From assembly GCA_049323795.1 (NCBI GenBank), contig JBMOOH010000009.1, forward strand, positions 124,001-188,000: 64,000 nt of DNA. The letters run 5' to 3'. The notes under the pieces were generated by a model, which saw only the letters and a list, made by a program, of their open reading frames with translations, had not been told where the DNA came from and searched no databases. Source of the DNA: JAOADN01 sp049323795. GTDB lineage: Bacteria > Pseudomonadota > Alphaproteobacteria > Rhodobacterales > Rhodobacteraceae. The translations under genes and the position numbers were made by a program. Each line of letters opens with the position of its first letter. The first letter of the stretch is position 1. Of the stretch, positions 51,602 through 61,266 are shown in pieces.

Positions 51602-52069
51602 ATGACCGACCTGCTCGTGGCATTCTATCCCTGGACGAAGACGGCGCATGTGATCTCGGTGATCGCATGGATGGCCGGGCTGTTCTACCTGCCGCGCCTC
51701 TACGTCTATCACGTCGAGGGGTGGGAACGGCGCGGCGTGCCGAAGGACAGCGACATGGACAGACTGTTCCAGCGGCAGGAGCGGCTTCTGCTCCGCGCGA
51801 TCATGAATCCCGCGATGATCGCCACCTGGGTTTTCGGCATCGCGCTGATCTTCACCCCCCAGGCCGCGGTCTCTGCGGGCGAGGCCTGGGTCTGGACGAA
51901 GGGTCTCGCGGTGATCGCGATGAGCTGGTTCCACCACTGGCTTGCGCGCCGCCGCAAGGATTTCCTGAACGGCACGAACCGCGTGAGCGGGCGCGGCTAC
52001 CGGCTGATGAACGAGATCCCGACGGTGCTGATGGCGGTCATCGTGGCATCGGTCATCGTCAGGTTCTGA
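51602..52069 (+). CDS. hemJ: Protoporphyrinogen IX oxidase HemJ
   Basis: A 155-residue inner-membrane protein with four hydrophobic segments. HemJ marks are YPWTKTAHVISVIAWMAGLF (His and Trp near the heme site), FYLPRLYVYHVEG and the second block HHWLARRRKDFLNG then VSGRGYRLMNEIPT. It performs the penultimate step of heme synthesis in bacteria without HemY or HemG. It starts right after the candidate origin and precedes rho by 143 nt. Confidence 0.92.
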   Translation: MTDLLVAFYPWTKTAHVISVIAWMAGLFYLPRLYVYHVEGWERRGVPKDSDMDRLFQRQERLLLRAIMNPAMIATWVFGIALIFTPQAAVSAGEAWVWTKGLAVIAMSWFHHWLARRRKDFLNGTNRVSGRGYRLMNEIPTVLMAVIVASVIVRF

Positions 52070-52088
52070 GCGCCGGTGCGGTAGCCGG

Positions 52089-52117
52089 TTGACAGAACGG
52101 CAGGCCGCGGCTACGCG
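52089..52117 (+). promoter_or_regulatory. Candidate rho promoter
   Basis: TTGACA (52089-52094) and TACGCG (52112-52117) with a 17-bp spacer, in the 143-nt gap before rho. The -35 is perfect but the -10 is weak, which is common in this GC-rich group. The remaining leader of about 90 nt before the rho ATG holds no clear structure. Confidence 0.4.
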
Positions 52118-52212
52118 GAGAGTTGCGCTGGGCCGTCCGGCCCGTCCGCGCTTCCCCTCATCACCGATCGGGTGTCCGGCGACGTGGTCGGGCCCTTTTG
52201 CGAGGCTGACAG

Positions 52213-53484
<1,272 letters not shown>

Positions 53485-53516
53485 CGGGCGGCGTCCTTCA
53501 CGGCCGGGGGCCTTCT

Positions 53517-54809
53517 GTGGACGACACGATATTCGCGTTGGCCTCTGCGCGGGGACGGGCGGGCGTCTCGGTGGTCCGGCTTTCGGGCCCGGCGTCCTGG
53601 GCGGCGGTCGCGGCGCTTGCCGGCGATGTGCCGGCGGCGAGGCGGGCTTCGCTGCGGGTTCTCCGGTCGGGCGGCGATGTGCTCGACACTGCGCTGGTGA
53701 TCGCTTTCGAGCGGGGCCGCAGCTTCACCGGAGAGGAATCGGCCGAGCTGCACCTCCACGGGTCGGTCGCGACGGTGGCGGCGGTCCTGTCGGCGCTCGG
53801 GGAACTGCCGCTGAGACCGGCCGAACCCGGCGAGTTCACGCGGCGTGCGCTCGAGAACGGACGGCTGGATCTGACGCAGGTGGAGGGGCTGGCGGACCTG
53901 ATCGACGCGGAAACCGAGGCGCAGAGGCGGCAGGCGCTGCGGGTCCTGTCAGGTGCGGTCGGGCGCAGGGCGGCGTCCTGGCGCGACGGCCTCCTCCGGG
54001 CGGCGGCGCTCGTCGAGGCGACGATCGACTTCGCCGACGAGGACATTCCGCTGGACGTCCGCCCCGAGGCCGGCGCGCTTCTGGACTCCGTCCACGCGGA
54101 GCTGCTTGCGGAGAAGCGCGGATTCCAGGCGGCGGAACGCATACGGGAGGGGTTCGAAGTCGCCATCGTGGGCGAACCGAATGCAGGAAAGTCCACACTT
54201 CTCAACAGGTTGGCCGGTCGTGACGCGGCAATCACCTCGGAAATCGCCGGCACCACGCGGGATGTGATCGAGGTGCGGATGGACATCGGGGGCATGGCCG
54301 TGACACTGCTCGATACGGCCGGGCTGAGAGGCGCGGCCGATCCCGTCGAAGCCATGGGGGTGGCAAGGGCGATCCGGAGGGCGGAGGCTGCGGATCTTCG
54401 GGTGTTCCTGTCGACGGGGACAGTCTTCCCGATGCTGGCTCCGGGGGGCGACGACATCGTCGTGCAGGCGAAGGGCGACCTCGGGGCAAGGGCAGGGGCG
54501 GGGGCCGGGCTGCCGGGCGTCTCCGGACTGACCGGCCTGGGAGTGGACTGGCTGGTGGCAGAGATCGGCCGGAGGCTTCAGCCGCTGACGGCGGGGCCGG
54601 CCGCGGTGACACGGGCGCGACAGCGGAAGGCGGTGGAGCGGGCGATCGCCGCGCTGGAGCGCGCGCGCGCGCTCCTCGACGGCGCATCGCCCGAGCTCGT
54701 TGCGGAAGAGATCCGCCATGCGGTCCGCGGGCTTGATTTCCTGATCGGCCGAATCGATGTAGAGGACGTGCTCGGAGAGATCTTCGGCAGCTTCTGCATC
54801 GGAAAATAG
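53517..54809 (+). CDS. mnmE: tRNA modification GTPase MnmE
   Basis: A 430-residue GTPase which, with MnmG, makes cmnm5s2U34 in tRNA anticodons. The tetrahydrofolate-binding N-terminal domain (1-115; GRAGVSVVRLSG) and the helical domain flank the G domain: G1 GEPNAGKSTLLN, G2 TTRDVIEV, G3 LLDTAGLR. G4 reads AKGD rather than N-K-x-D. The C-terminal Cys motif is FCIGK. GTG 53517 is used; it lies 32 nt after rho. It precedes mnmG by 14 nt, where a parS-like site lies. Confidence 0.93.
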   Translation: MDDTIFALASARGRAGVSVVRLSGPASWAAVAALAGDVPAARRASLRVLRSGGDVLDTALVIAFERGRSFTGEESAELHLHGSVATVAAVLSALGELPLRPAEPGEFTRRALENGRLDLTQVEGLADLIDAETEAQRRQALRVLSGAVGRRAASWRDGLLRAAALVEATIDFADEDIPLDVRPEAGALLDSVHAELLAEKRGFQAAERIREGFEVAIVGEPNAGKSTLLNRLAGRDAAITSEIAGTTRDVIEVRMDIGGMAVTLLDTAGLRGAADPVEAMGVARAIRRAEAADLRVFLSTGTVFPMLAPGGDDIVVQAKGDLGARAGAGAGLPGVSGLTGLGVDWLVAEIGRRLQPLTAGPAAVTRARQRKAVERAIAALERARALLDGASPELVAEEIRHAVRGLDFLIGRIDVEDVLGEIFGSFCIGK

Positions 54810-54815
54810 GCGGAC

Positions 54816-54831
54816 CGTTTCACGTGGAACA
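54816..54831. other. parS: parS-like centromere site 1 (over the mnmG start)
   Basis: CGTTTCACGTGGAACA matches the ParB target TGTTTCACGTGAAACA at 14 of 16 positions, with the core TTTCACGTG intact. It covers the mnmG GTG start codon (54824) and lies 2.5 kb upstream of parA. Confidence 0.75.
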
Positions 54832-56698
54832 AGCAGACGTCATCGTTGTCGGAGGCGGGCACGCGGGCACGGAGGCGGCGCATGCGGCCGCGCGCCTTGG
54901 CGCGAAAACCCTGCTGGTGACGTTGCGCCGCGGATCGGTTGGCGCGATGTCCTGCAATCCTGCGATCGGCGGTCTCGGCAAGGGGCACCTCGTCCGCGAA
55001 ATAGATGCCCTCGACGGCATCATGGGCCGGGCCGCCGACCTTGCCGGGATCCAGTTCCGCCTTCTCAACCGGCGGAAAGGGCCCGCCGTGCAGGGCCCGC
55101 GGGCGCAGGCGGACCGCAGACTGTACCGGGAAGCCGTCCAGACGATGCTTGGGACGGCCCGGTCCCTTGCCATCCTGGAAGGCGAGGTGGCAGCGCTGCG
55201 GATTGCGGGCGGGAGGGTTTCGGGGGTCGCGCTTGCCGACGGAACGGAGGTTCTCGCCCGAGCGGTCGTCATCACCGCGGGAACCTTCCTCCGCGGTGTC
55301 CTGCATTTCGGCGACCGCACCGAGCAGGGGGGGCGGATCGGGGATCCCGCGTCGCTTCGGCTGGCGGGGCAGATCGCCGATCTCGGGCTTCCGACCGGGC
55401 GGCTGAAGACCGGGACACCGCCGCGGCTCGACCGGGGAAGCATCGACTGGAACGCTCTCGAACAGCAGGCCGGAGATGACGAGCCCGAGATGTTCTCGTT
55501 CCTCTCCTCGGGGCCCGCAGTTCCCCAGGTGACGTGCGCGATCACCCACACCAATGAGCGGACCCACGCGATCATCCGGGAAAACCTGTCCCGCTCTGCG
55601 ATGTATGGCGGCCATATCGAGGGAACCGGTCCGCGCTATTGTCCGTCCATCGAGGACAAGGTGGTACGGTTCTCCGACAAGTCCTCGCATCAGGTGTTCC
55701 TCGAGCCGGAGGGGCTGGACGATCCGACCGTCTATCCGAACGGGATCTCCACGTCTCTCCCCGCTGATGTACAGGAGTCCTACGTGAGGTCGATCCGGGG
55801 CCTCGAGGAGGCGAGGATCACCCAGCCGGGCTATGCGATCGAGTACGACTACGTGGATCCGCGGTCGCTCCGCCCGACGCTCGAGGTTCGGGATCTGCCA
55901 GGACTGTATCTGGCCGGACAGGTCAACGGCACGACCGGATACGAGGAGGCCGCCGCGCAGGGCCTGGTCGCGGGCCTGAATGCGGCCCTGTCTGCCAGGG
56001 ACCGGAACGCGGTGTCGTTCAGTCGCGCCACGAGCTATATCGGGGTGCTGATCGACGATCTCACGACGCGGGGCGTGACGGAACCCTATCGGATGTTCAC
56101 CTCCCGCGCCGAGTTCCGGCTCTTGTTGCGCGCCGACAATGCCGACCAGAGGCTGACGCCCCTCGGCATCGAGACCGGGTGCGTCGGCGACGAGCGCCGG
56201 CGGGACTTCGAGCGAAAGGCCGAATGGCTCGAGCGGGGCCGCCTGGCGCTCGGTGCGGTGCGCCTGACGGAAGAGGCGGCGCGGTCGGCGGGGTTTGCGG
56301 TCGCGGCAGGTTCCGGGCCCCGCAGCGGTGCGGCGCTTCTCGCGCAGCCCGGCGCGTCGCTCGACAGGCTGGCCGATGCGGCGCCCGGCATTGCGGCTCT
56401 GCCCCCCGCCATCCGGCGCCAGATCGAGCGGGATGCGCTTTACAGCGGGTATCTCGATCGGCAACGGGAGGACGCGGACGCCATACGGCGGGACGAGGCC
56501 GTCGCGATCCCCGCCGGCGTCGATTACCTGTCGCTTTCCGGCCTGTCTTCCGAGCTTCGCGCCAAGCTGCACCGCCACAGACCGGCCACGCTCGCCGAGG
56601 CGGGGCGAATCGAGGGCATGACCCCTGCGGCGCTCACGCTTCTGCTCGCCGTCGCGAAGAAGGCCGCCCCGCCGCGCGACCGTCTTCTCCAGGCATGA
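54824..56698 (+). CDS. mnmG: tRNA uridine 5-carboxymethylaminomethyl modification enzyme MnmG
   Basis: A 624-residue FAD enzyme, partner of MnmE. FAD motif DVIVVGGGHAGTEAAHAA at the N-terminus, then SCNPAIGGLGKGHLVREIDA, GRLKTGTPPRLD, and the tRNA-binding region with TSRAEFRLLLRADNAD. The C-terminal helical domain ends with GMTPAALTLLLA. The start is GTG at 54824, inside a parS-like sequence, so ParB binding may interfere with its expression. The stop overlaps rsmG by 4 nt. Confidence 0.95.
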   Translation: MEQADVIVVGGGHAGTEAAHAAARLGAKTLLVTLRRGSVGAMSCNPAIGGLGKGHLVREIDALDGIMGRAADLAGIQFRLLNRRKGPAVQGPRAQADRRLYREAVQTMLGTARSLAILEGEVAALRIAGGRVSGVALADGTEVLARAVVITAGTFLRGVLHFGDRTEQGGRIGDPASLRLAGQIADLGLPTGRLKTGTPPRLDRGSIDWNALEQQAGDDEPEMFSFLSSGPAVPQVTCAITHTNERTHAIIRENLSRSAMYGGHIEGTGPRYCPSIEDKVVRFSDKSSHQVFLEPEGLDDPTVYPNGISTSLPADVQESYVRSIRGLEEARITQPGYAIEYDYVDPRSLRPTLEVRDLPGLYLAGQVNGTTGYEEAAAQGLVAGLNAALSARDRNAVSFSRATSYIGVLIDDLTTRGVTEPYRMFTSRAEFRLLLRADNADQRLTPLGIETGCVGDERRRDFERKAEWLERGRLALGAVRLTEEAARSAGFAVAAGSGPRSGAALLAQPGASLDRLADAAPGIAALPPAIRRQIERDALYSGYLDRQREDADAIRRDEAVAIPAGVDYLSLSGLSSELRAKLHRHRPATLAEAGRIEGMTPAALTLLLAVAKKAAPPRDRLLQA

Positions 56699-57324
56699 CG
56701 GACCGCGAGAACTTTCTGGCACGGTACGATGTTTCACGTGGAACGCTTGAGCGGCTCGATGCGCTCGTTACCGAACTGGAGCGATGGTCGCGTGCGATAA
56801 ACCTCGTCTCGCCGGGCACTCTCCCGCTTGTCTGGACCCGGCATGTGCTTGATTCCATACAGCTCCTAGATGTCGCCCCTGCGAAGCCCCGGATATGGGC
56901 GGACTTCGGGAGCGGGGGCGGATTCCCGGGGCTCGTCTGCGCCGTTGCCGCTTCCGACCGGCCGGACTTCCGCGATACCGAATTCCATCTGATCGAGGCC
57001 GATGCACGAAAGGCCGCCTTCCTGGCGGCTGCGGCGCGGTCGGCCGGGACAGGGCTGACAGTCCACCCCGCCCGGGCGGAATCCCTCGCGCCGATTGGCG
57101 CACAGGTGGTGAGCGCGCGGGCCCTTGCGCCGCTGCCGCGGCTTCTGTCGATTGCCGTCCGGCACCTTGCGCCGGGCGGAAGGGCGGTCTTCCCGAAAGG
57201 CGCCGGTTATCGGGACGAGATCGCGAAGGCGCTTGAATCCCGTCGCTTCACATACGAAAAACACCCCAGCCGAACGGACCCCGAAGCGGCCCTCCTCGTC
57301 ATCGGAGATATCGAGCATGCCTGA
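56695..57324 (+). CDS. rsmG: 16S rRNA (guanine527-N7) methyltransferase RsmG
   Basis: A 209-residue SAM-dependent methyltransferase. The SAM loop is WADFGSGGGFPGLVCAV; HLIEADARKAAFL and VVSARALAPLPRLL complete the fold, and GRAVFPKGAGYRDE lies near the catalytic side. N-terminus RYDVSRGTLERL matches the common 'V-S-R-E-T-x-E-R-L' opening; the DNA coding it carries the second parS-like site. ATG 56695 overlaps the mnmG stop. Loss of RsmG gives low-level streptomycin resistance in other bacteria. Confidence 0.94.
   Translation: MTDRENFLARYDVSRGTLERLDALVTELERWSRAINLVSPGTLPLVWTRHVLDSIQLLDVAPAKPRIWADFGSGGGFPGLVCAVAASDRPDFRDTEFHLIEADARKAAFLAAAARSAGTGLTVHPARAESLAPIGAQVVSARALAPLPRLLSIAVRHLAPGGRAVFPKGAGYRDEIAKALESRRFTYEKHPSRTDPEAALLVIGDIEHA
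56730..56745. other. parS: parS-like centromere site 2 (inside rsmG)
   Basis: TGTTTCACGTGGAACG matches the consensus TGTTTCACGTGAAACA at 14 of 16, core intact. It is in the start region of rsmG, coding its conserved V-S-R-G-T residues, 587 nt upstream of parA. Confidence 0.75.
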
Positions 57325-58141
57325 CCCCACGCGGCCGCGCACGCCGAGGATCGTTGCCATCGCCAACCAGAAGGGCGGCGTTGGCAAGACGACGACAGCC
57401 ATCAATCTTGCGGCCGCGCTGGGCGAGGCGGGGTTGCGCGTTCTCATCGTGGACCTTGACCCGCAGGGAAATGCATCCACCGGACTCGGCATCGACCGCC
57501 AGAGCCGGGGCGCGACGACCTATGATCTGCTGCTCGACGACGCCCCGGTGACCGAGGTTGCGCGCCAGACCGAGGTTCGCGGAGTGTGGGTGTGCCCCTC
57601 CACCACGGACCTTTCCTCGGCCGACATGGAGCTCGTGGCGAACGAAAAGCGCAGCTTCCTGCTTCACGACGCGCTCCGACATGTGGATGTGGATACGCTG
57701 GCCCTTGACTACATATTGATCGACTGCCCCCCGTCGCTCAATTTGCTGACCGTAAATGCGATGGTTGCCGCCGATTCGGTCCTGATCCCGCTGCAGGCCG
57801 AGTTTTTTGCTCTCGAAGGGCTGTCCCAGCTGATGCTGACGGTGCGCGAGATCCGGCAGGCCGCCAATCCGGGGCTGAGGATCGAGGGCGTGGTGCTGAC
57901 CATGGCAGACGCGAGGAACAATCTGTCGCAGCAGGTCGAGGCCGACGCGCGCGCCACGCTGGGCCCGGTCGTGTTCCAGACGGTCATCCCCCGCAACGTC
58001 CGTCTCAGCGAGGCGCCGTCCCACGCGCTTCCCGTTCTCAGCTACGACACGGCCTCGCGCGGGGCGCAGGCCTACCGCGCACTGGCCCGCGAACTCCTCG
58101 CGCGCCACCAGGCCCAGCAAAGACAGAAGGCGCAGGCATGA
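57317..58141 (+). CDS. parA: Chromosome partitioning ATPase ParA/Soj
   Basis: A 274-residue ParA ATPase. Deviant Walker A NQKGGVGKTTTAIN (signature Lys of K-G-G-V-G-K-T), Walker A' VDLDPQGNAS and Walker B YILIDCPPSL; the C-terminal NVRLSEAPSHALPV is typical of chromosomal ParA. It moves origins by ParB-stimulated ATP hydrolysis. ATG 57317 lies inside the rsmG end (8-nt overlap). Overlap with parB gives coupled translation. Confidence 0.96.
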   Translation: MPDPTRPRTPRIVAIANQKGGVGKTTTAINLAAALGEAGLRVLIVDLDPQGNASTGLGIDRQSRGATTYDLLLDDAPVTEVARQTEVRGVWVCPSTTDLSSADMELVANEKRSFLLHDALRHVDVDTLALDYILIDCPPSLNLLTVNAMVAADSVLIPLQAEFFALEGLSQLMLTVREIRQAANPGLRIEGVVLTMADARNNLSQQVEADARATLGPVVFQTVIPRNVRLSEAPSHALPVLSYDTASRGAQAYRALARELLARHQAQQRQKAQA

Positions 58142-59061
58142 TGGAGAAGAAGACGGAACGGCGCGGACTCGGGCGCGGCCTGTCGGCGCTGATGGCGGAT
58201 GTGAACCTCGCCGCCCCCACCGTGACGGACGGGGACGGCACGGCCGGGACCCCGCGGCATCCCGGAATCCGCGTCGGGATCGACCGGATCGAGCCGAACC
58301 CCGACCAGCCCCGCCGCGATTTCGCGCCCGAGGCGCTGGCCGAACTGACGGACTCCCTGCGCGCCCATGGAATCATCCAGCCGCTCATCGTTCGGCCGCA
58401 CCCGTCGAGGCCGGACCGGTACCAGATCGTCGCCGGAGAGCGCCGCTGGCGGGCCGCGCAGGCGGCGCGGATTCACGAAATCCCCGTCCTTGTCCGCGAT
58501 CTGGACGACACCGAAGTGCTCGAGGTCGCCCTGATCGAGAACATCCAGCGTTCCGATCTCAACGCCCTTGAGGAGGCCGCGGCTTACCGGCAGCTGATGG
58601 AACGCTTCGGGCACACGCAGGAAAAGCTCGCCGAAGCGCTCGGCAAGAGCCGCAGCCACATCGCAAACCTCCTTCGCCTTCTTGGCCTGCCCCAGGACGT
58701 GCAGGACTGGCTTCGCCAGGGGCGGCTTTCGGCGGGGCACGCGCGCGCCCTGGTGACGGCCGACGATCCCGTCGCGCTCGCCCGCGAGGTTATGTCCCGG
58801 GGACTTTCGGTGCGCGAGACGGAGGCGCTCGTCCGGCGCGCCGCGGAAACGGCCGGCCAGAAAGAGAAAACCGCGGGGCGCAGGCGCCGTACGCCCGAAA
58901 AGGACGCCGATACCCGCGCGATAGAGCAGGATCTCTCCGCCCATCTCGGCATGGCGGTCAACATCGAGCATCAGGGTCTCGATGGCGGCCGACTGACCAT
59001 CACCTATCGTTCGCTCGATCAGCTCGACGATCTCTGTCAGATCCTGTCCGCGTTCCGCTGA
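58138..59061 (+). CDS. parB: Chromosome partitioning protein ParB/Spo0J
   Basis: A 307-residue CTPase-type ParB. N-terminal RRGLGRGLSALMAD (the ParA-interacting start), CTP-binding boxes IDRIEPNPDQPRRDF and GIIQPLIVRPH, VAGERRWRAAQAA, then ENIQRSDLNALEEAAAYRQL and the helix-turn-helix LGKSRSHIANLLRLLGLP that reads parS. The C-terminal dimer domain follows a basic linker. Its binding sites are likely the two parS-like sites upstream. Confidence 0.96.
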   Translation: MMEKKTERRGLGRGLSALMADVNLAAPTVTDGDGTAGTPRHPGIRVGIDRIEPNPDQPRRDFAPEALAELTDSLRAHGIIQPLIVRPHPSRPDRYQIVAGERRWRAAQAARIHEIPVLVRDLDDTEVLEVALIENIQRSDLNALEEAAAYRQLMERFGHTQEKLAEALGKSRSHIANLLRLLGLPQDVQDWLRQGRLSAGHARALVTADDPVALAREVMSRGLSVRETEALVRRAAETAGQKEKTAGRRRRTPEKDADTRAIEQDLSAHLGMAVNIEHQGLDGGRLTITYRSLDQLDDLCQILSAFR

Positions 59062-59087
59062 TCTCCGGTCCGGCTGCCGCGGCGGCC

Positions 59088-60269
59088 TCAGTCCGCGGAC
59101 AGCTCGGCGATGATCCGGTCCAGAACCGGCCGGCCGGCCATGGTCGCCACCAGGCGGGCACCGTCCATCCGGATCAGTCCGAGTTCGGCAAGGCCCTCGA
59201 TGCGTCCGGCGGCGATCCGCCGGCCGAGAAGCCGCGCGTGCCGGTCGAGGTCGACGCCCTCGGCCAGCCGCAGGCCCATCAGCAGAAGCTCGTCCGCCTG
59301 CTCGGCACGGGGGATCGCCAGGGCGGGCACCTCACCGCTTCCCCGCACCTCCACGGCCCGCAGCCAGTCGTCCGGCATCCGCAGCGCCTCGGTCGCATAT
59401 CGCCGGCCCGCACGTGTCAGCCGACCATGCGCACCCGGCCCCGCGCCGGCGAAATCTCCCGACCGCCAGTAGATCAGGTTATGCCGGCCCTCCGCGCCGG
59501 GGCGCGCGTGGTTCGACACCTCATAGGCCGGCAGGCCGGCCGCTTCGCAGAGGTCCTGCGTGGCAAGGAAAAGGTCGGCTGCCCGATCCTCGTCCGGCAG
59601 CCCTTTCAGGCCTCCCGCCGCCAGCCGGGCGGAAAAGGCGGTGCCCGGCTCGATCGTGAGCTGATAGAGCGACAGGTGATCCACGGCCATGGCAAGCGCT
59701 TCGCGCAGTTCCGCCGTCCAGTCAGCGACCGTCTGGTCCTGTCGCGCATAGATCAGATCGAAGCTCACGCGGTCGAACCGCGCCCGTGCCAGATCGAAGG
59801 CTGCGCGCGCCTCTGCCACACTGTGGCGGCGGCCGAGCCGCCGCAGCTCCGCATCCCTCAGGGACTGCACCCCGAGCGACACCCTGGTCACGCCAGCCGC
59901 CGCATAGGCGCTGAAACGCCCCGCCTCGACGCTTCCGGGGTTGGCCTCCAGCGTGATCTCGGCGTCCGGGGCCGTCTTCCAGGTCCTGCGCACATGCTCG
60001 AGGATCGCGCCGACGAGGTCGGGGGGCATGAGGGACGGCGTACCCCCGCCGAGGAAAACGGTGTCGAGGGTCCGGCCGGCGGTCTGCGCGCCGATCCTGC
60101 CGATCTCGGCCAGGAACGCCGCGCGCCACCGTCCGGGATCCACCGACGCGGCGACATGGCTGTTGAAGTCGCAGTAGGGGCACTTCGATTCGCAGAACGG
60201 CCAGTGCAGGTAGAGCCCGAAGCCCCCCGCCTGCCAGTCCTCGCCGGGAATCTGCGCGCCGTCCGTCAT
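59088..60269 (-). CDS. hemW: Radical SAM heme chaperone HemW
   Basis: A 393-residue radical SAM protein. The iron-sulfur motif C-x3-C-x2-C is PFCESKCPYCDFNSH; GGGTPSLMP and LEANPGSVE are SAM-binding blocks, LGVQSLRDAELRRLGRRH is conserved in HemW and HemN. HemW is a heme carrier and not coproporphyrinogen oxidase. ATG 60269 overlaps the RidA stop. It converges with parB, 26 nt away. Confidence 0.9.
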   Translation of the reverse strand: MTDGAQIPGEDWQAGGFGLYLHWPFCESKCPYCDFNSHVAASVDPGRWRAAFLAEIGRIGAQTAGRTLDTVFLGGGTPSLMPPDLVGAILEHVRRTWKTAPDAEITLEANPGSVEAGRFSAYAAAGVTRVSLGVQSLRDAELRRLGRRHSVAEARAAFDLARARFDRVSFDLIYARQDQTVADWTAELREALAMAVDHLSLYQLTIEPGTAFSARLAAGGLKGLPDEDRAADLFLATQDLCEAAGLPAYEVSNHARPGAEGRHNLIYWRSGDFAGAGPGAHGRLTRAGRRYATEALRMPDDWLRAVEVRGSGEVPALAIPRAEQADELLLMGLRLAEGVDLDRHARLLGRRIAAGRIEGLAELGLIRMDGARLVATMAGRPVLDRIIAELSAD

Positions 60270-60649
60270 CCCCGAAAGGCCGTGACCTCGACCTCGACCC
60301 TCATTTCGGGCCGGATCAGACCCGCAATCACCATCGTTGCCGCAGGCCGGATCTCGCCGAACGCCTCCTCCAGGGCCGGCGTGATCACATCCGCCAGTGC
60401 CGCGTCCGTGACCGTGTACTGCACGCGCACGACATCCTCCATGCGGAACCCCGCCTCGTCGAGCGCGGTCCGGATGATGTGGAAGCACTGCCGCGCCTGT
60501 TCCAGCGGGTCGTCCGCCCAACCGCCAAGCACGGGGTCATATCCCGTCGTGCCCGACACGAAACACCAGTCCCCGGCCACCACCGCGCGCGAATAACCCA
60601 TCCTGCGCTCCAGCGGAAAGCCGGACGAGATCAGCCTGCGCCCGGTCAC
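60266..60649 (-). CDS. RidA/YjgF family protein
   Basis: A 127-residue RidA-type protein. The N-terminal block YSRAVVAGDWCFVSGTTGYD and the C-terminal PEMRVEVEVTAFRG (with the conserved Arg of the 2-aminoacrylate deaminase type) match the family. These proteins deaminate reactive enamines or imines. GTG 60649 is used. It sits between rdgB and hemW with 4-nt overlaps on both sides; that place is usually not filled by a RidA gene. Confidence 0.82.
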   Translation of the reverse strand: MTGRRLISSGFPLERRMGYSRAVVAGDWCFVSGTTGYDPVLGGWADDPLEQARQCFHIIRTALDEAGFRMEDVVRVQYTVTDAALADVITPALEEAFGEIRPAATMVIAGLIRPEMRVEVEVTAFRG

Positions 60650-61266
60650 TCGCCGTTCCCCAGCATCACCGCGGTGAACTTCCGCAATGCGTCCGCCCGG
60701 TGGCTCAGGCGGCCCTTCTCCTCGGCCGACATCTCGGCGAAGGTCCGGTCCTGGCCTGCGGGCACGAACATGGGGTCATAGCCGTGCCCCCCCTCGCCGC
60801 GCATCGGCCAGACCAGACATCCTTCAGAAATTCCTTCAAAAACAACGTCATGACCGTCCGGCCAGGCCAGGACCAGCGTCGCCCGGAACCGCGCCGTGCG
60901 CGGCTCGGGCGTCCGGCGCCGCTCGAGCTCCGCCCAGGTCCGGCGCATCGCCATCACGAAGTTGCGGCTTCCGTCCGGCGTCACCGCCCAGTCCGCCGTC
61001 CGAACCCCCGGCGCCCCGTCCAGCCCGTCCACCTCGATCCCGCTGTCGTCGGCCAGGCACGGCAGGCCCGTCGCCCGTGCCGCCGCGTGCGCCTTGATCC
61101 GCGCATTGCCGACATAGGTGCTCTCGGTCTCCTCCGGCTCGGGCAGGCCCAGCTCGCCCGCGCCCACCACCGCGATCCCCCAGGGCGCCAGCAGGTCCGC
61201 CATCTCGGCGAGCTTGCCGGGGTTGTGCGTGGCGACCACCAGGCGGTCGCCCCCGAGCCGCCTCAT
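60646..61266 (-). CDS. rdgB: XTP/dITP pyrophosphatase (RdgB/Ham1)
   Basis: A 206-residue nucleotide-pool sanitising enzyme that hydrolyses XTP, dITP and ITP. VVATHNPGKLAEMADLL is the substrate loop, ESTYVGNARIKAHAAA and CLADDSGIEVDGLDGAPGVR carry the metal-binding acids, and GHGYDPMFVP with EEKGRLSHRADAL end the site. ATG 61266 overlaps the rph stop by 4 nt. Confidence 0.94.
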   Translation of the reverse strand: MRRLGGDRLVVATHNPGKLAEMADLLAPWGIAVVGAGELGLPEPEETESTYVGNARIKAHAAARATGLPCLADDSGIEVDGLDGAPGVRTADWAVTPDGSRNFVMAMRRTWAELERRRTPEPRTARFRATLVLAWPDGHDVVFEGISEGCLVWPMRGEGGHGYDPMFVPAGQDRTFAEMSAEEKGRLSHRADALRKFTAVMLGNGE

